A stretch of DNA of 64,000 bases from Pseudomonas alliivorans (GTDB taxonomy: Bacteria; Pseudomonadota; Gammaproteobacteria; Pseudomonadales; Pseudomonadaceae), in assembly GCF_017826695.1 (NCBI RefSeq), contig NZ_JAFFZW010000002.1, positions 620,001 through 684,000 on the forward strand, in the 5' to 3' direction. Shown here one piece after another: positions 53,631-62,804 of this stretch. The first letter of the stretch is position 1. Each line of letters opens with the position of its first letter. A program made the position numbers and the translations under genes. The notes under the pieces were generated by a model. The model was not told the origin of the DNA and searched no databases. It saw only the letters and a list, made by a program, of their open reading frames with translations.

Positions 53631-54638
53631 ATGGCACGGGGCGGCGTTAACAAGGCATTGGTACTCAAGGCAAGGTCCGCCCTGCTCGCCCGCGGCGAAA
53701 ACCCCAGCATCGATGCAGTACGTATCGAAATGGGCAATACGGGTTCGAAAACCACGATCCACCGATATCTAAAGGAGCTTGAAACCGCTCATTCACCCGC
53801 GCCTGATATCAATGAGGAACTGACGGAACTGGTGGCCAATCTTGCCAGGCGCCTGCAAGAACAGGCGCAGGAACGCATTGACCAGCTATGTGTCGACCAC
53901 GAGACCAGGTGCAGAACCCTGCAGGACGCACTCTCGGCCACCCAGAAGAAGGCAGAAGATCTGAGCGATGAAATCCGGCAAAAGGACCAGACGCTGGAGC
54001 GACAAGCCACTGCCCTGCTCGACCTGCAGGAGACGCTTATCAACGTGCGAAGCGAAAACACCCGCCTGACACAGGCCGGCTCGGACCTCGAGTCCCGTCT
54101 GACAGACAAGAACGAACAGATCCGCTCCCTTGAAGAAAAGCACCTGCACGCCCGCGACGCACTGGAGCACTATCGCAACTCGATCCGCGAGCAGCGCGAG
54201 CACGAACAACAACGCCATGAAGGCCAGGTGCAGCAATTGCAGATGGAATTGCGACAGGCTCAGCAAAGCCTCAGCATGCGCCAGGAAGACATAACCGGCT
54301 TGAACCGCGACAACGAACGCTTACTGGCAGAGGCTCGCAGCACACAGCGCGATCTGCATGCCCAGAAGGACCTGACGGATAAAGCCAGCGCCCAGGCCGC
54401 AGCATCCATCAAGCAGCACCAACAAGGTCAGACGCAGTGCGCCCTGCTGGAAGAAAAGGTGCGAAGCCTCCAGGAAGAGACTGTCGAACTCAAGCAGAGC
54501 CTGAAAGACACACAACAGCAGAACCGCGTACTGGAACTGCTGCTGATCAAAAAGGAAGTAGCACTGGAAACCCTGAAAACCGCCAGCGAGCCGCCCGCCA
54601 AGGCCAGCTCGACCCGCAGGAAACCAACGGCACCTTGA
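53631..54638 (+). CDS. KfrA-like DNA-binding coiled-coil protein
   Basis: A 335-residue protein. The first 55 residues are a KfrA_N-type helix-turn-helix: LVLKARSALLARGENPSIDA and NTGSKTTIHRYLKELETAH. Residues about 65-310 are an unbroken charged coiled coil rich in Glu, Gln, Arg and Lys. KfrA of IncP plasmids is an autorepressor that also organises DNA. Here it is chromosomal and paired with a divergent tyrosine recombinase, so it may regulate or position it. No ATPase or helicase partner is present. Confidence 0.82.
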   Translation: MARGGVNKALVLKARSALLARGENPSIDAVRIEMGNTGSKTTIHRYLKELETAHSPAPDINEELTELVANLARRLQEQAQERIDQLCVDHETRCRTLQDALSATQKKAEDLSDEIRQKDQTLERQATALLDLQETLINVRSENTRLTQAGSDLESRLTDKNEQIRSLEEKHLHARDALEHYRNSIREQREHEQQRHEGQVQQLQMELRQAQQSLSMRQEDITGLNRDNERLLAEARSTQRDLHAQKDLTDKASAQAAASIKQHQQGQTQCALLEEKVRSLQEETVELKQSLKDTQQQNRVLELLLIKKEVALETLKTASEPPAKASSTRRKPTAP

Positions 54639-54673
54639 CGCGCAAGCCACGCCAAGAACGGGCAAGACGCCAT

Positions 54674-56017
54674 TCAGTTCAACGAGTCAGTCTCGCAAGG
54701 CAGGTACAAATCAACTCGAGTACCCCGCCCCTCAGTACTTTCGATCTGCACATGCCCGCCAGTCTGCTTGATGAAGCCGTAGACCATCGATAAACCCAAC
54801 CCCGTTCCCTGACCAACCGGCTTGGTGGTGAAGAACGGATCGAAGACCCGATCAATCACCTCCTGACTGATGCCACAACCGTCATCCTCGACACCAAGGA
54901 TGACGTACTCTCCCGCTGGCAGCGCGCCCTGTGGCCTGGTCACGCTTACAGCCCGAGTCAGTACCCGGAGCTGCCCGCCGTCCGGCATTGCATCGCGCGC
55001 ATTGATGACCAGATTCAACAGCGCGTTTTCCAATTGATGCTCATCGGTCCGGATCAGCTGTAATGTCTCATCGAGCTCGAAATGCAGAAAGGTCTGAGCG
55101 GACAGTGTGCCCTGCAACAGCTCCTGCATCGAGCGGATCATCCGATTGACATCGACCGCACAGGTGTCGAGCGCCTTACGCCTGGCAAACGTCAGCAACC
55201 GCTGGGTCAATGCTCCGGCGCGATTGGCAGATGCAATCGCGGCGCTGACATAGCGCTCGACGTCATCCAGACGACCCGCTGCGGCCCGGCGCTGAATGAA
55301 ATCCAGCGCGCCCAGAACGCCCGTCAGCATGTTGTTGAAATCGTGAGCAATACCGCCGGTCAACTGGCCGACAGCGTCCATCTTCTGTGCATGGCGCAAC
55401 ACTTCCTCGGCCTGCGCCCGCTCACTCATCTCGATCTGCAACAGCTCATTGGCACGCGCCAGCTCCTGAGTGCGCTCGGCTACTCGCAGTTCCAGATTTT
55501 CGTTCAGCTCGCGCAGCGCTTCTTCAGCCCGCACCTGAGCCGTGATATCCGTGTGAGTGCCCAGCCAATACGTGATATGACCCTGCTCGTCACGCATTGG
55601 CGACGCCCGCGAAAGGAACCAGTTGAACGCACCGTCCCTGGAACGTAAAGCAAAGGTGTCTTCCCAGATGGAGCCCGTCGCAAAGCAGTATTGCAGGCGA
55701 GCCACGACGCGCTCCCGCTGCTCGGGATGAAGAACCGAACGCCAGCCCAGTGCTCGCATGGCCTCAAGCGAAGAGCCGGTGTACAGGTACCAGCGCTCGT
55801 TGTACCACTGGACATGCCCCTGAGGATTTGCCGTCCAGGCCAACTGGCTCATGTTGTCAGCCAGCAATCTGAATTGTCGTTCGCTCTCACGCAGCACATC
55901 AATCTGCTGCATGGAGCCCTGCTCATGCCCGCTCGAATGCAAAGGCATCGCGGATGTCGGTTTTTGCCTGTTCACTGGAGGGGTCCTTCCTTTGATCTCT
56001 TTCACTCCGGGACTCAT
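54674..56017 (-). CDS. PAS-containing sensor histidine kinase
   Basis: A 447-residue soluble sensor kinase with no membrane helices. A PAS domain (about 40-175, with QWYNERWYLYTGSSLE and the PAC GHITYWLGTHTDITAQ) is followed by a coiled coil, a HisKA domain whose phospho-acceptor is in GGIAHDFNNMLTGVLGALDF, and an HATPase_c with NLVINARDAMPDGG, GCGISQEVIDRVFDPFF and GTGLGLSMVYGF. No receiver domain or partner response regulator is adjacent. It starts 24 bp after gor on the same strand, so it is probably in the gor transcript. Confidence 0.9.
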   Translation of the reverse strand: MSPGVKEIKGRTPPVNRQKPTSAMPLHSSGHEQGSMQQIDVLRESERQFRLLADNMSQLAWTANPQGHVQWYNERWYLYTGSSLEAMRALGWRSVLHPEQRERVVARLQYCFATGSIWEDTFALRSRDGAFNWFLSRASPMRDEQGHITYWLGTHTDITAQVRAEEALRELNENLELRVAERTQELARANELLQIEMSERAQAEEVLRHAQKMDAVGQLTGGIAHDFNNMLTGVLGALDFIQRRAAAGRLDDVERYVSAAIASANRAGALTQRLLTFARRKALDTCAVDVNRMIRSMQELLQGTLSAQTFLHFELDETLQLIRTDEHQLENALLNLVINARDAMPDGGQLRVLTRAVSVTRPQGALPAGEYVILGVEDDGCGISQEVIDRVFDPFFTTKPVGQGTGLGLSMVYGFIKQTGGHVQIESTEGRGTRVDLYLPCETDSLN

Positions 56018-56041
56018 CCTGAGTCCCGGACATTGCCTGAT

Positions 56042-57400
56042 CTAGCGTTTGACCGGTGTACGCATGGTGACAAACTCCTCTGCTGCAGTCGGATGCACAC
56101 CAATGGTGTCATCAAACACCTGCTTGGTCGCCCCCACCTTGATCGCAATCGCCAGGCTCTGCACGATTTCGCCTGCATCCGGCCCCACCATATGGCAGCC
56201 CAGTACGCGGTCGGTTTTGGCATCGACCACCAACTTCATGAGGGTGCGCTCCTGATCGTCGGTCAGGGTGAGCTTCATCGGCCGGAAGCGGCTCTCGAAG
56301 ATCTGCACCTCATGCCCCGCCTCGATGGCCGCCTCTTCAGTCAGACCCACTGTCCCGATGTTGGGCAGGCTGAACACCGCCGTCGGGATGTGGTTGTAAT
56401 CCACCGGACGGTATTGCTCCGGCTTGAACAGACGTCTGGCCAGCGCCATGCCTTCGGCCAGCGCGACCGGAGTCAGTTGCACACCACCAATGACATCGCC
56501 GATCGCCAGAATGGATGGCTCGCTGCTCTGGTAGTTTTCGTCCACTTCAATATAGCCGTGCTTGTCGAGTTTGACATCGACGCTTTCCAGCCCGAGGTTG
56601 TCGAGCATCGGACGACGGCCCGTCGCATAGAACACACAGTCGGTTTCCAGCGTGCCACCGCCTTTCATGCTCAGTTTCAGCGAGCCATCAGCCTGTTTGT
56701 CGATGCGCTCGATGTCGCTGTTGAAACGGATATCCATGTGACGCTTGAGCAACTCTTCGTGCAGGTGTGTGCGCACGCTGCCGTCGAACCCACGCAGAAA
56801 CAGCTCGCCCCGGTAGACCAGCGTCGTTTCCGCACCCAGACCGTTGAAGATGGAGGCGAACTCGACCGCGATGTAACCGCCGCCCACCACAACAACGCGC
56901 TTGGGCAGCTCCTTGAGGAAGAAGGCTTCGTTCGAGGAAATGGCATGTTCACGACCAGGCACATCAGGAATCTGAGGCCAGCCGCCGGTTGCAATCAGAA
57001 TACGCTCGGCGCTGTAGGTCTTGCCGTTGATCTCGACCTTTTGCGCGCCCACGACCTTCGCATGCCCTTCATGCAGCGTGACGCCGCTGTCGACCAGCAA
57101 CTTGCGGTAAATACCGTTGAGGCGGTTGATCTCGCGATCCTTGTTGGCGATCAAGGTCGGCCAGTCGAAACTTGCCTTGCCCAGTGACCAGCCAAAGCCT
57201 TTCGCATGTTCGAAATCTTCAGAGAAATGCGAGCTGTAGACCATCAGCTTTTTGGGCACGCACCCAACGTTGACACAGGTCCCGCCCAGATAACGGCTTT
57301 CGGCAACCGCCACCTTTGCACCAAACCCTGCGGCAAACCGTGCCGCCCTGACGCCACCTGAACCCGCGCCAATTACAAACAGATCGAAATCGTAAGCCAT
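56042..57400 (-). CDS. gor: Glutathione reductase
   Basis: A 452-residue FAD/NADPH flavoprotein that regenerates reduced glutathione. FAD motif: [16 protein letters not shown]; redox disulfide: [20 protein letters not shown] motif: [19 protein letters not shown] with basic residues after it; the C-terminal [14 protein letters not shown] holds the active-site His-Glu. ATG 57400 is used, since the codon before it is TTG. With gloA, ahpC/ahpF and the NemR genes, it makes the window rich in thiol and electrophile defence. A PAS kinase gene follows. Confidence 0.96.
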   Translation of the reverse strand: MAYDFDLFVIGAGSGGVRAARFAAGFGAKVAVAESRYLGGTCVNVGCVPKKLMVYSSHFSEDFEHAKGFGWSLGKASFDWPTLIANKDREINRLNGIYRKLLVDSGVTLHEGHAKVVGAQKVEINGKTYSAERILIATGGWPQIPDVPGREHAISSNEAFFLKELPKRVVVVGGGYIAVEFASIFNGLGAETTLVYRGELFLRGFDGSVRTHLHEELLKRHMDIRFNSDIERIDKQADGSLKLSMKGGGTLETDCVFYATGRRPMLDNLGLESVDVKLDKHGYIEVDENYQSSEPSILAIGDVIGGVQLTPVALAEGMALARRLFKPEQYRPVDYNHIPTAVFSLPNIGTVGLTEEAAIEAGHEVQIFESRFRPMKLTLTDDQERTLMKLVVDAKTDRVLGCHMVGPDAGEIVQSLAIAIKVGATKQVFDDTIGVHPTAAEEFVTMRTPVKR

Positions 57401-57451
57401 CAATGTCTCCTCACCAGGGGCACAGCATAACCGCTTGGCGGTCAGTCAGAA

Positions 57452-57478
57452 ATGACAAAGCCACCCGAAGGTGGCCTT
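57452..57478 (-). terminator. galU terminator
   Basis: On the minus strand GGCCACC and GGTGGCT pair around a TTCG tetraloop, followed by a T-rich run. It lies just downstream of the galU stop, separating it from gor. Confidence 0.7.
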
Positions 57479-57505
57479 GACTTGAAACATGGACAGGCAG
57501 ATGAA

Positions 57506-58345
57506 TCAGTAAGCCTTGCCCGTCTTGTAAAAGTGCTCGAAGCAGAAGTTGGTTGCTTCGATGTAGCCTTCAGCGCCGCCGCAGTCAAAACGCTGGCCTT
57601 TGAATTTGTAGGCCAGGACGTTGCCTTCGGCAGCCTGCTTCATCAGTGCGTCAGTGATCTGGATTTCGCCACCCTTGCCTGGCTCGGTCTGTTCGATTTT
57701 CTCGAAAATATCCGGAGTCAGGATGTAGCGACCGATGATAGCCATGTTGGAAGGCGCGTCTTCAGGCTTCGGCTTCTCGACCATGTCGGTGACACGGAAC
57801 AGGCCTGGCTTGATCTCGTCGCCTGCAATAATGCCGTACTTGTTGGTCTCGTTAGCGTCGACTTCCTGGATAGCGATGATCGAGCAGCCATAATGGTTGT
57901 GCAGCTTGACCATCTGGGCCAGCACGCCGTCACCTTCCAGATTGACACACAGGTCGTCCGCCAGAACCACGGCAAACGCTTCGTTGCCAATCAGAGGACG
58001 ACCGCTGAGGATCGCATGGCCCAAGCCTTTCATTTCGGTCTGGCGAGTGTAGGAAAAGCTGCACTCGTCGATCAGCTTGCGAATGCCGACCAGGTATTTT
58101 TCCTTGTCGGTGCCCTTGATCTGATGCTCGAGCTCGTAACTGATATCGAAGTGGTCTTCCAGCGCGCGCTTGCCGCGACCGGTCACGATGGAAATCTGGC
58201 TCAGGCCCGCAGCGAGGGCCTCTTCTACACCGTATTGGATCAGTGGCTTGTTGACCACCGGCAGCATTTCCTTGGGCATGGCCTTTGTCGCTGGCAAAAA
58301 GCGAGTGCCGTAACCGGCTGCTGGGAACAAGCATTTCTTGATCAT
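57506..58345 (-). CDS. galU: UTP-glucose-1-phosphate uridylyltransferase
   Basis: A 279-residue nucleotidyltransferase making UDP-glucose from UTP and glucose-1-phosphate, needed for LPS, exopolysaccharide and osmolyte synthesis. The N-terminal signature is KKCLFPAAGYGTRFLPATKA with KEMLPVVNKPLIQY, and VVLADDLCVNL and KGGEIQITDAL follow; length and motifs are typical. ATG 58345 is used. It is monocistronic with a terminator immediately downstream. Confidence 0.96.
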   Translation of the reverse strand: MIKKCLFPAAGYGTRFLPATKAMPKEMLPVVNKPLIQYGVEEALAAGLSQISIVTGRGKRALEDHFDISYELEHQIKGTDKEKYLVGIRKLIDECSFSYTRQTEMKGLGHAILSGRPLIGNEAFAVVLADDLCVNLEGDGVLAQMVKLHNHYGCSIIAIQEVDANETNKYGIIAGDEIKPGLFRVTDMVEKPKPEDAPSNMAIIGRYILTPDIFEKIEQTEPGKGGEIQITDALMKQAAEGNVLAYKFKGQRFDCGGAEGYIEATNFCFEHFYKTGKAY

Positions 58346-58799
58346 AAAAGTCCTTGATAAGGGCTGTTGGTGTTAACGGCGCAGTCTAATCAGGCGGCGG
58401 TCACCTTACAATGCCCGCCACGGGCCGTAGGATGTCATGGTAGAGGCACTCTCACGCAGATAGTTCCGCAAAACGCGTATATCCCGACCATCGAACATGG
58501 CCTGCGGTCGACTGACTCGGGCATGGCGCTTGCAGTGCACTGCTTGTCGCCCCTTTGAAACCGCCAGTTTCCCGACGATACAAGCAGGGTTTGACTTGCC
58601 CAAGCGTAGCCGATGAATTTAAACGCAATGAATGAATCAGGCGGCCATCCGTCAGCGTGAAACCAGGTGCCCTGGAGCGGGACGGCAGAAAAGTGACGCA
58701 CCGCATTTATCCTTGAAACATGGCGGAACGATGGCACCGCCCACCAGTCCAAACACCGCATCCGCCAGTCCGCTGGCCTTATTTTCTGAAGCGAAAAAC
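58346..58799. other. Intergenic region, no gene supported
   Basis: 454 bp between galU and a small lipoprotein. Open frames exist on both strands but without family resemblance or good starts. A TTGTAA and TTAGAC pair about 60 bp from the galU start could be its promoter. Confidence 0.3.
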
Positions 58800-59081
58800 A
58801 TGATCAGACTTTTGTCCATTATTGCCGTACTGGGCCTCACCGGCTGTGCCACCGCATCCAACACCTATTTGAAAAACGGCAAGCAGGGACTGAGCATCGA
58901 TTGCTCGGGCGAAGCCATGTCCTGGGCCAGTTGCTATGAAAAAGCCGACGCCTCGTGCGCAGGCACGGGCTACGAGATCGTCGGCACCGACGGCACCCCG
59001 AGGCCGGCGGAGAGCGAAAAGACCCTGGGTGTGGATGTAGGCAACTACAAAAGCCGCAGCGTTCTGGTTGTCTGCAAGTAA
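58800..59081 (+). CDS. Small lipoprotein, unknown function
   Basis: A 93-residue protein with a lipobox LGLTGC (Cys at about 16) after a hydrophobic signal. The mature part, starting ATASNTYLKNG, has four cysteines (DCS, SCY, SCA and VCK), a compact disulfide-rich fold. The start at 58800 is chosen as the only one giving a signal peptide. From memory it looks like a short Pseudomonas-specific lipoprotein of no known role. It faces the next lipoprotein gene, which is on the other strand. Confidence 0.75.
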   Translation: MIRLLSIIAVLGLTGCATASNTYLKNGKQGLSIDCSGEAMSWASCYEKADASCAGTGYEIVGTDGTPRPAESEKTLGVDVGNYKSRSVLVVCK

Positions 59082-59129
59082 GTCATCGACCCGGCCCGGC
59101 TCAGCGATTGGCTGAGCGGGCGACCTGAA

Positions 59130-59480
59130 TCATCCCGAGATGCAGGCCTCTGCGGCATGCTGAACATCGCGAAAGCGGATCGGCACGTTGGCCAGACGTT
59201 CATAGACCTTGATCGCACTGCCTCCCGAGCGGTTTTCAACGTCAATGACTGCTGTCGGCGATTTGCTCATTTTCTGCGCGACAATCAGGCGCAGGCCGTC
59301 ACGATGAGGCTCTACGGAAGGCTTCGAGCGACTGCTGCTGATCTTTTCCATGAAACAGTCCGCGTACTCCTGAGGGTTCTTGCCCGAGATCACATTCATG
59401 GTGGCGGGCGTATGCTCGATGTCACTCACCGTCGCGCAGCCAGTCATTGCCAGTGCCAGGATTACAACTGCCAGTTTCAT
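59130..59480 (-). CDS. Small lipoprotein, unknown function
   Basis: A 116-residue lipoprotein with lipobox LAMTGC (Cys at about 15). The mature part reads ATVSDIEHTPATMNVISGKN and ends in FRDVQHAAEACIS, with three cysteines. It converges on the lipoprotein gene at 58800 and is divergent from the DUF1883 gene. No family is recognised. A weak inverted repeat, GGCTCAG/CTGAGC-like, lies between the two lipoprotein genes near 59099-59120 but lacks a T run. Confidence 0.72.
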   Translation of the reverse strand: MKLAVVILALAMTGCATVSDIEHTPATMNVISGKNPQEYADCFMEKISSSRSKPSVEPHRDGLRLIVAQKMSKSPTAVIDVENRSGGSAIKVYERLANVPIRFRDVQHAAEACISG

Positions 59481-59650
59481 ACAATCCTCCAAATAAAGGT
59501 GGTACGACCCGCGACGGCCCGATTAAATTCCCGAGATGCGTTTTTTTGTCCATAAAAGAGCACAATTAACCGCCTATCGGCGTCAATTGGCCTACGCCGC
59601 ATGCTATCGTTTTGATTTTTCAGAAAAAGCCAATTTCTCCGGAGTTTTAC

Positions 59651-59956
59651 ATGAAATTCGTACACCAGCGTGAGCACCTCAACGAGGACGATCTGGTCGT
59701 CATCCAGTGCTCACAGCTCTGTAACATCCGCCTGATGAATGATGCCAATTTCCGCGCGTTCAAGAATGGCGGCCGTCACACCTACCACGGCGGTGCATTC
59801 GATACCTTTCCGGCCAAGATCGCGGCACCCAGCACCGGGTTCTGGAACATCACCATCGATACCACCGGACGCAAGCCGGACGCCACACCGGGCCGTAAAC
59901 CCGCTTTCACCCATTCCATCAAGATCGTACGTCGCTCGACCTCAAGCCTGCGCTGA
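59651..59956 (+). CDS. DUF1883 protein
   Basis: A 101-residue cytoplasmic protein. KFVHQREHLNEDDLVVIQCS, NIRLMNDANFRAFKNGGRHT and GFWNITIDTT are the conserved DUF1883 segments. Proteins of this family are small beta-rich units sometimes linked to TIR domains; here it stands alone, without one. ATG 59651 has a GGAG seven bases upstream. Followed after 22 bp by a 59-residue gene and then by alkB on the same strand; likely one transcript. Confidence 0.82.
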   Translation: MKFVHQREHLNEDDLVVIQCSQLCNIRLMNDANFRAFKNGGRHTYHGGAFDTFPAKIAAPSTGFWNITIDTTGRKPDATPGRKPAFTHSIKIVRRSTSSLR

Positions 59957-59978
59957 TACGCCGATACAAGGAATCGCC

Positions 59979-60158
59979 ATGAACAGTCCCGCTCGCACTA
60001 CCAAATACGCCGTCAGCTACAAACTCAACGGCGAGCGCCGCTTTGAATTCGCCCAGTTGCAGTCTGCATCCGTCGAAGAGGCGCGCGCGGCGCTGGAAAA
60101 GATGCATGGCCAGGGCGACGACCAGATCAGTGACGTCAAAGTCAGCAAGGCTCTGTAG
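59979..60158 (+). CDS. Small conserved protein, 59 residues
   Basis: A short protein starting MNSPARTTKYAVSYKLNG, with a helical second half (VEEARAALEKMHG) and an acidic end. ACAAGGA is a good ribosome site about eight bases upstream. No family is known to me. Position between DUF1883 and alkB implies a shared operon. Confidence 0.65.
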   Translation: MNSPARTTKYAVSYKLNGERRFEFAQLQSASVEEARAALEKMHGQGDDQISDVKVSKAL

Positions 60159-60183
60159 ACCGTAGCAGGTATTGAATCCAGTC

Positions 60184-60861
60184 ATGCAACGCAATGCCGA
60201 CTCTTGCGCTACCTTCGATCTGTTTGCCAGTGAAGCGCCCCAGCCTCCGTCGAGCCAGCAGATAGGTCCACAGTCCTGGCTGTTTCGCGGCCTTGCCCTG
60301 CCCTTCGTCGATCCGTTGCTGAGCGCCCTGCACGCAACACTTCACGACGCACCGTTCAGGAACATGGTCACGCCCGGCGGCCACATCATGTCAGCCGCAC
60401 TGAGCAGCTGTGGCCCGCTTGGCTGGGTCACCGATCGTCAGGGCTACCGGTACACCGACACAAACCCGCAAACCGGCCAGCCCTGGCCTCCGATGCCTGA
60501 GGTGTTTCTGGAGCTGGCTCAAGACGCCGCTCGTAAAGCTGGCTTCGCAGACTTTGTGCCTGATGCCTGCCTGATCAATCGCTATGTCCCCGGTGCAAAG
60601 ATGTCTCTGCATCAGGACAAGGATGAACACGACCACCGCTGGCCGGTCGTCTCCGTTTCACTGGGCATTCCTGCCATATTCCAGTTCGGCGGTCTGCAGC
60701 GCAGCGACAGGCCTCAGCGCATTTCGCTGTTTCATGGCGATGTCGTGGTCTGGGGCGGCGAGGACAGGCTGCGCTTTCATGGCATCCTGCCGATCAAGCC
60801 CGCCGTGCATCCGGTGCTGGGCGAGCAGCGCATCAACCTGACCTTTCGCAAGGCCGGCTGA
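60184..60861 (+). CDS. alkB: AlkB, 2-oxoglutarate-dependent DNA/RNA demethylase
   Basis: A 225-residue Fe(II)/2-oxoglutarate dioxygenase that removes methyl groups from N1-methyladenine and N3-methylcytosine. The iron site is HQDKDEHD (His and Asp) and FHGILPIKP (His), and RINLTFR provides the two Arg for 2-oxoglutarate. INRYVPGAKM and the substrate loop PGGHIMSAA are typical. ATG 60184 (MQRNADS) is preferred to the upstream TTG. It ends 17 bp before the stop of a convergent GH15 gene. Confidence 0.95.
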   Translation: MQRNADSCATFDLFASEAPQPPSSQQIGPQSWLFRGLALPFVDPLLSALHATLHDAPFRNMVTPGGHIMSAALSSCGPLGWVTDRQGYRYTDTNPQTGQPWPPMPEVFLELAQDAARKAGFADFVPDACLINRYVPGAKMSLHQDKDEHDHRWPVVSVSLGIPAIFQFGGLQRSDRPQRISLFHGDVVVWGGEDRLRFHGILPIKPAVHPVLGEQRINLTFRKAG

Positions 60862-60878
60862 CACGTCTGCCCCGCAGG

Positions 60879-62699
60879 TCAAACGCAACCGTCGATGTCG
60901 CGAGAGGTACGCGCTCTTGCGGGACACACCACCCGATGAAGGTTCAAGGCAGTATTGATAATGCCGATATGGCTGAACGCCTGAGGGAAATTTCCGAGCA
61001 TGCGCCCTGCCTGCGGATCGTATTGCTCCGCCAGTAGGCCAACGTCGTTGCACAGGTCGCACAGCCTGGCAAACAAGGCCGCCGCCTCGTCCGCCCTGCC
61101 CAATAACACGTAGGCATCCGCCAGCCAGAACGAACAGACCAGAAACGTGCCCTCGCTTCCCGACACACCATCGACACTCCGCTCGCCGTCGTAGCGCAGC
61201 AACAGACCATCCTGCATCAATGTGCGCTCGATCTCGGCCACCGTGCCGATCACGCGTGGATCATCGGCAGGCAGAAAACCGGTCAGGACAATCTGCAGCA
61301 GGCTGGCATCGACTTCTTTGGCACCGTAGGTTTGCACAAAGCTATTCAACTGCGCATCGAAACCGTTGCGGCAGACATCGGCGTGAATTTCATCGGCTAC
61401 TTGCCTGTAATGCCTGGCCAAAGCACGGTCTTCGTCGCTCTCGGCAGCCTGCGCGATCTGTGTGGCGTTACGGTCGAACGCAACCCACGCCATGACCTTG
61501 GAGTGCGTGAAGTGCCGAGGCTCGGAGCGGATCTCCCAGATTCCGGCGTCCGGCTGATGCCAGACTTTTTCCAGAAACGGCATGACTACCTTGGAAATTG
61601 CAACGCTGCGTGGATGACGCGGCATGCCACCCTTGAGCGCCTGAATCATGGCATCGGCCACTTCGCCGTAAACATCCAGCTGAACCTGCGTGGCGGCGCC
61701 GTTGCCGATACGCACGGGTTGAGAACCTTCATAGCCGCTCAGCCAGGGCAATTCATATTCGGCCAGGCGCCGCTCGCCGCCTACGCCGTACATGATCTGA
61801 ATCTGTTCCGGATTGCCTGCCACCGAGCGCAACAGCCAGTTGCGCCATGCTGTGGCTTCCTCGAAATAACCCAGATTCATAAATGCCAGCAGGGTCATGG
61901 TCGCGTCCCGCAGCCAGCAATAGCGGTAATCCCAGTTGCGCTCACCACCCAACTGCTCAGGCAGCGACGTCGTCACGGCAGCAACAATGCCACCAGTCGG
62001 GGCATAGGTCATCGCCTTGAGTGTAATCAGCGAGCGCTTGACCTGATCAGTCCAGGGACCGACGTCGGGACAGCGATCCGAAAACTCGCGCCAGTAGCGC
62101 TCGGTTTCTTCCTGCGCATGCCCGGTATCGATGCTCGCCTGAACCGGCAGATAGGACGCCTGGTACGCCAGGGTGAACACCTTGCTCTCACCCTTCGCGA
62201 CCGTGAAATGGCTGGCCGTGTGATGATCCTGAGGCAGCAGTGGCACCGGGCTGCGCAACACCAGCATTTCTGGTCCCGCGACAGCGGTCAGCGTGTGCGG
62301 ATCCTTCTTCTCGACCCAAGGCACGCTACTGCCGTAATCGAAACGAATGGCCAGGTCCATATCGAACGCGACCTCTCCAGACAGACCGACCACCGTGCGA
62401 ACGACATGCCCGGACGTGTCAATGGGCATGAAATCGACCAGCATCGCTCGCCCTTCACGGGTTTCGAATACGGTCTCCAGAATCATTGTGCCGTCCCGGT
62501 AGCGACGCTCGATGGAAACGATCGCGGCGCGTGGCGCGATTTTCCATCGACCATGGTCGCTGTCGCCCAACAAGGCCGCGAAGCAGGAAGGAGAATCGAA
62601 GCGCGGGAAACACAGCCAGTCCAACGACCCATCGCGCGACACCAGCGCGGCCGTCTGACAGTTTCCCAACAGTGCGTAGTCTTCAATCAATGCGGCCAT
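60879..62699 (-). CDS. Glycoside hydrolase family 15 (glucoamylase/trehalase-like)
   Basis: A 606-residue cytoplasmic GH15 enzyme. The N-terminal domain reads IEDYALLGNCQTAALVSRDG and LDWLCFPRFDSPSCFAALLG, and the (alpha/alpha)6 catalytic domain starts near GGERNWDYRYCWLRDATMTL. GSEGTFLVCSFWLADAYVLL contributes the second acidic site, and ERSVDGVSG is nearby. In several bacteria this subgroup hydrolyses trehalose or short alpha-glucans. ATG 62699 (MAALIEDYA) is chosen over 62753. The HAD phosphatase upstream and zwf suggest a carbohydrate setting, but no shared operon is proved. Confidence 0.92.
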   Translation of the reverse strand: MAALIEDYALLGNCQTAALVSRDGSLDWLCFPRFDSPSCFAALLGDSDHGRWKIAPRAAIVSIERRYRDGTMILETVFETREGRAMLVDFMPIDTSGHVVRTVVGLSGEVAFDMDLAIRFDYGSSVPWVEKKDPHTLTAVAGPEMLVLRSPVPLLPQDHHTASHFTVAKGESKVFTLAYQASYLPVQASIDTGHAQEETERYWREFSDRCPDVGPWTDQVKRSLITLKAMTYAPTGGIVAAVTTSLPEQLGGERNWDYRYCWLRDATMTLLAFMNLGYFEEATAWRNWLLRSVAGNPEQIQIMYGVGGERRLAEYELPWLSGYEGSQPVRIGNGAATQVQLDVYGEVADAMIQALKGGMPRHPRSVAISKVVMPFLEKVWHQPDAGIWEIRSEPRHFTHSKVMAWVAFDRNATQIAQAAESDEDRALARHYRQVADEIHADVCRNGFDAQLNSFVQTYGAKEVDASLLQIVLTGFLPADDPRVIGTVAEIERTLMQDGLLLRYDGERSVDGVSGSEGTFLVCSFWLADAYVLLGRADEAAALFARLCDLCNDVGLLAEQYDPQAGRMLGNFPQAFSHIGIINTALNLHRVVCPARARTSRDIDGCV

Positions 62700-62804
62700 T
62701 CGTAATGCTCTGATGTATGAACAGTTGCCGTCATGAATACCCGCCCCGGCCAATCACAGGCAAGTGAAATACAGCGACGCTGCCCGCAATGGGCAGCGAC
62801 AGGG

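Noticed and set aside
55691..57187. 498-residue open frame opposite gor and the sensor kinase
   Set aside because: It spans two real genes on the other strand and shows no recognisable domain.
61332..62705. 457-residue open frame opposite the GH15 gene
   Set aside because: Antisense shadow of a well-supported enzyme; no motifs or ribosome site.
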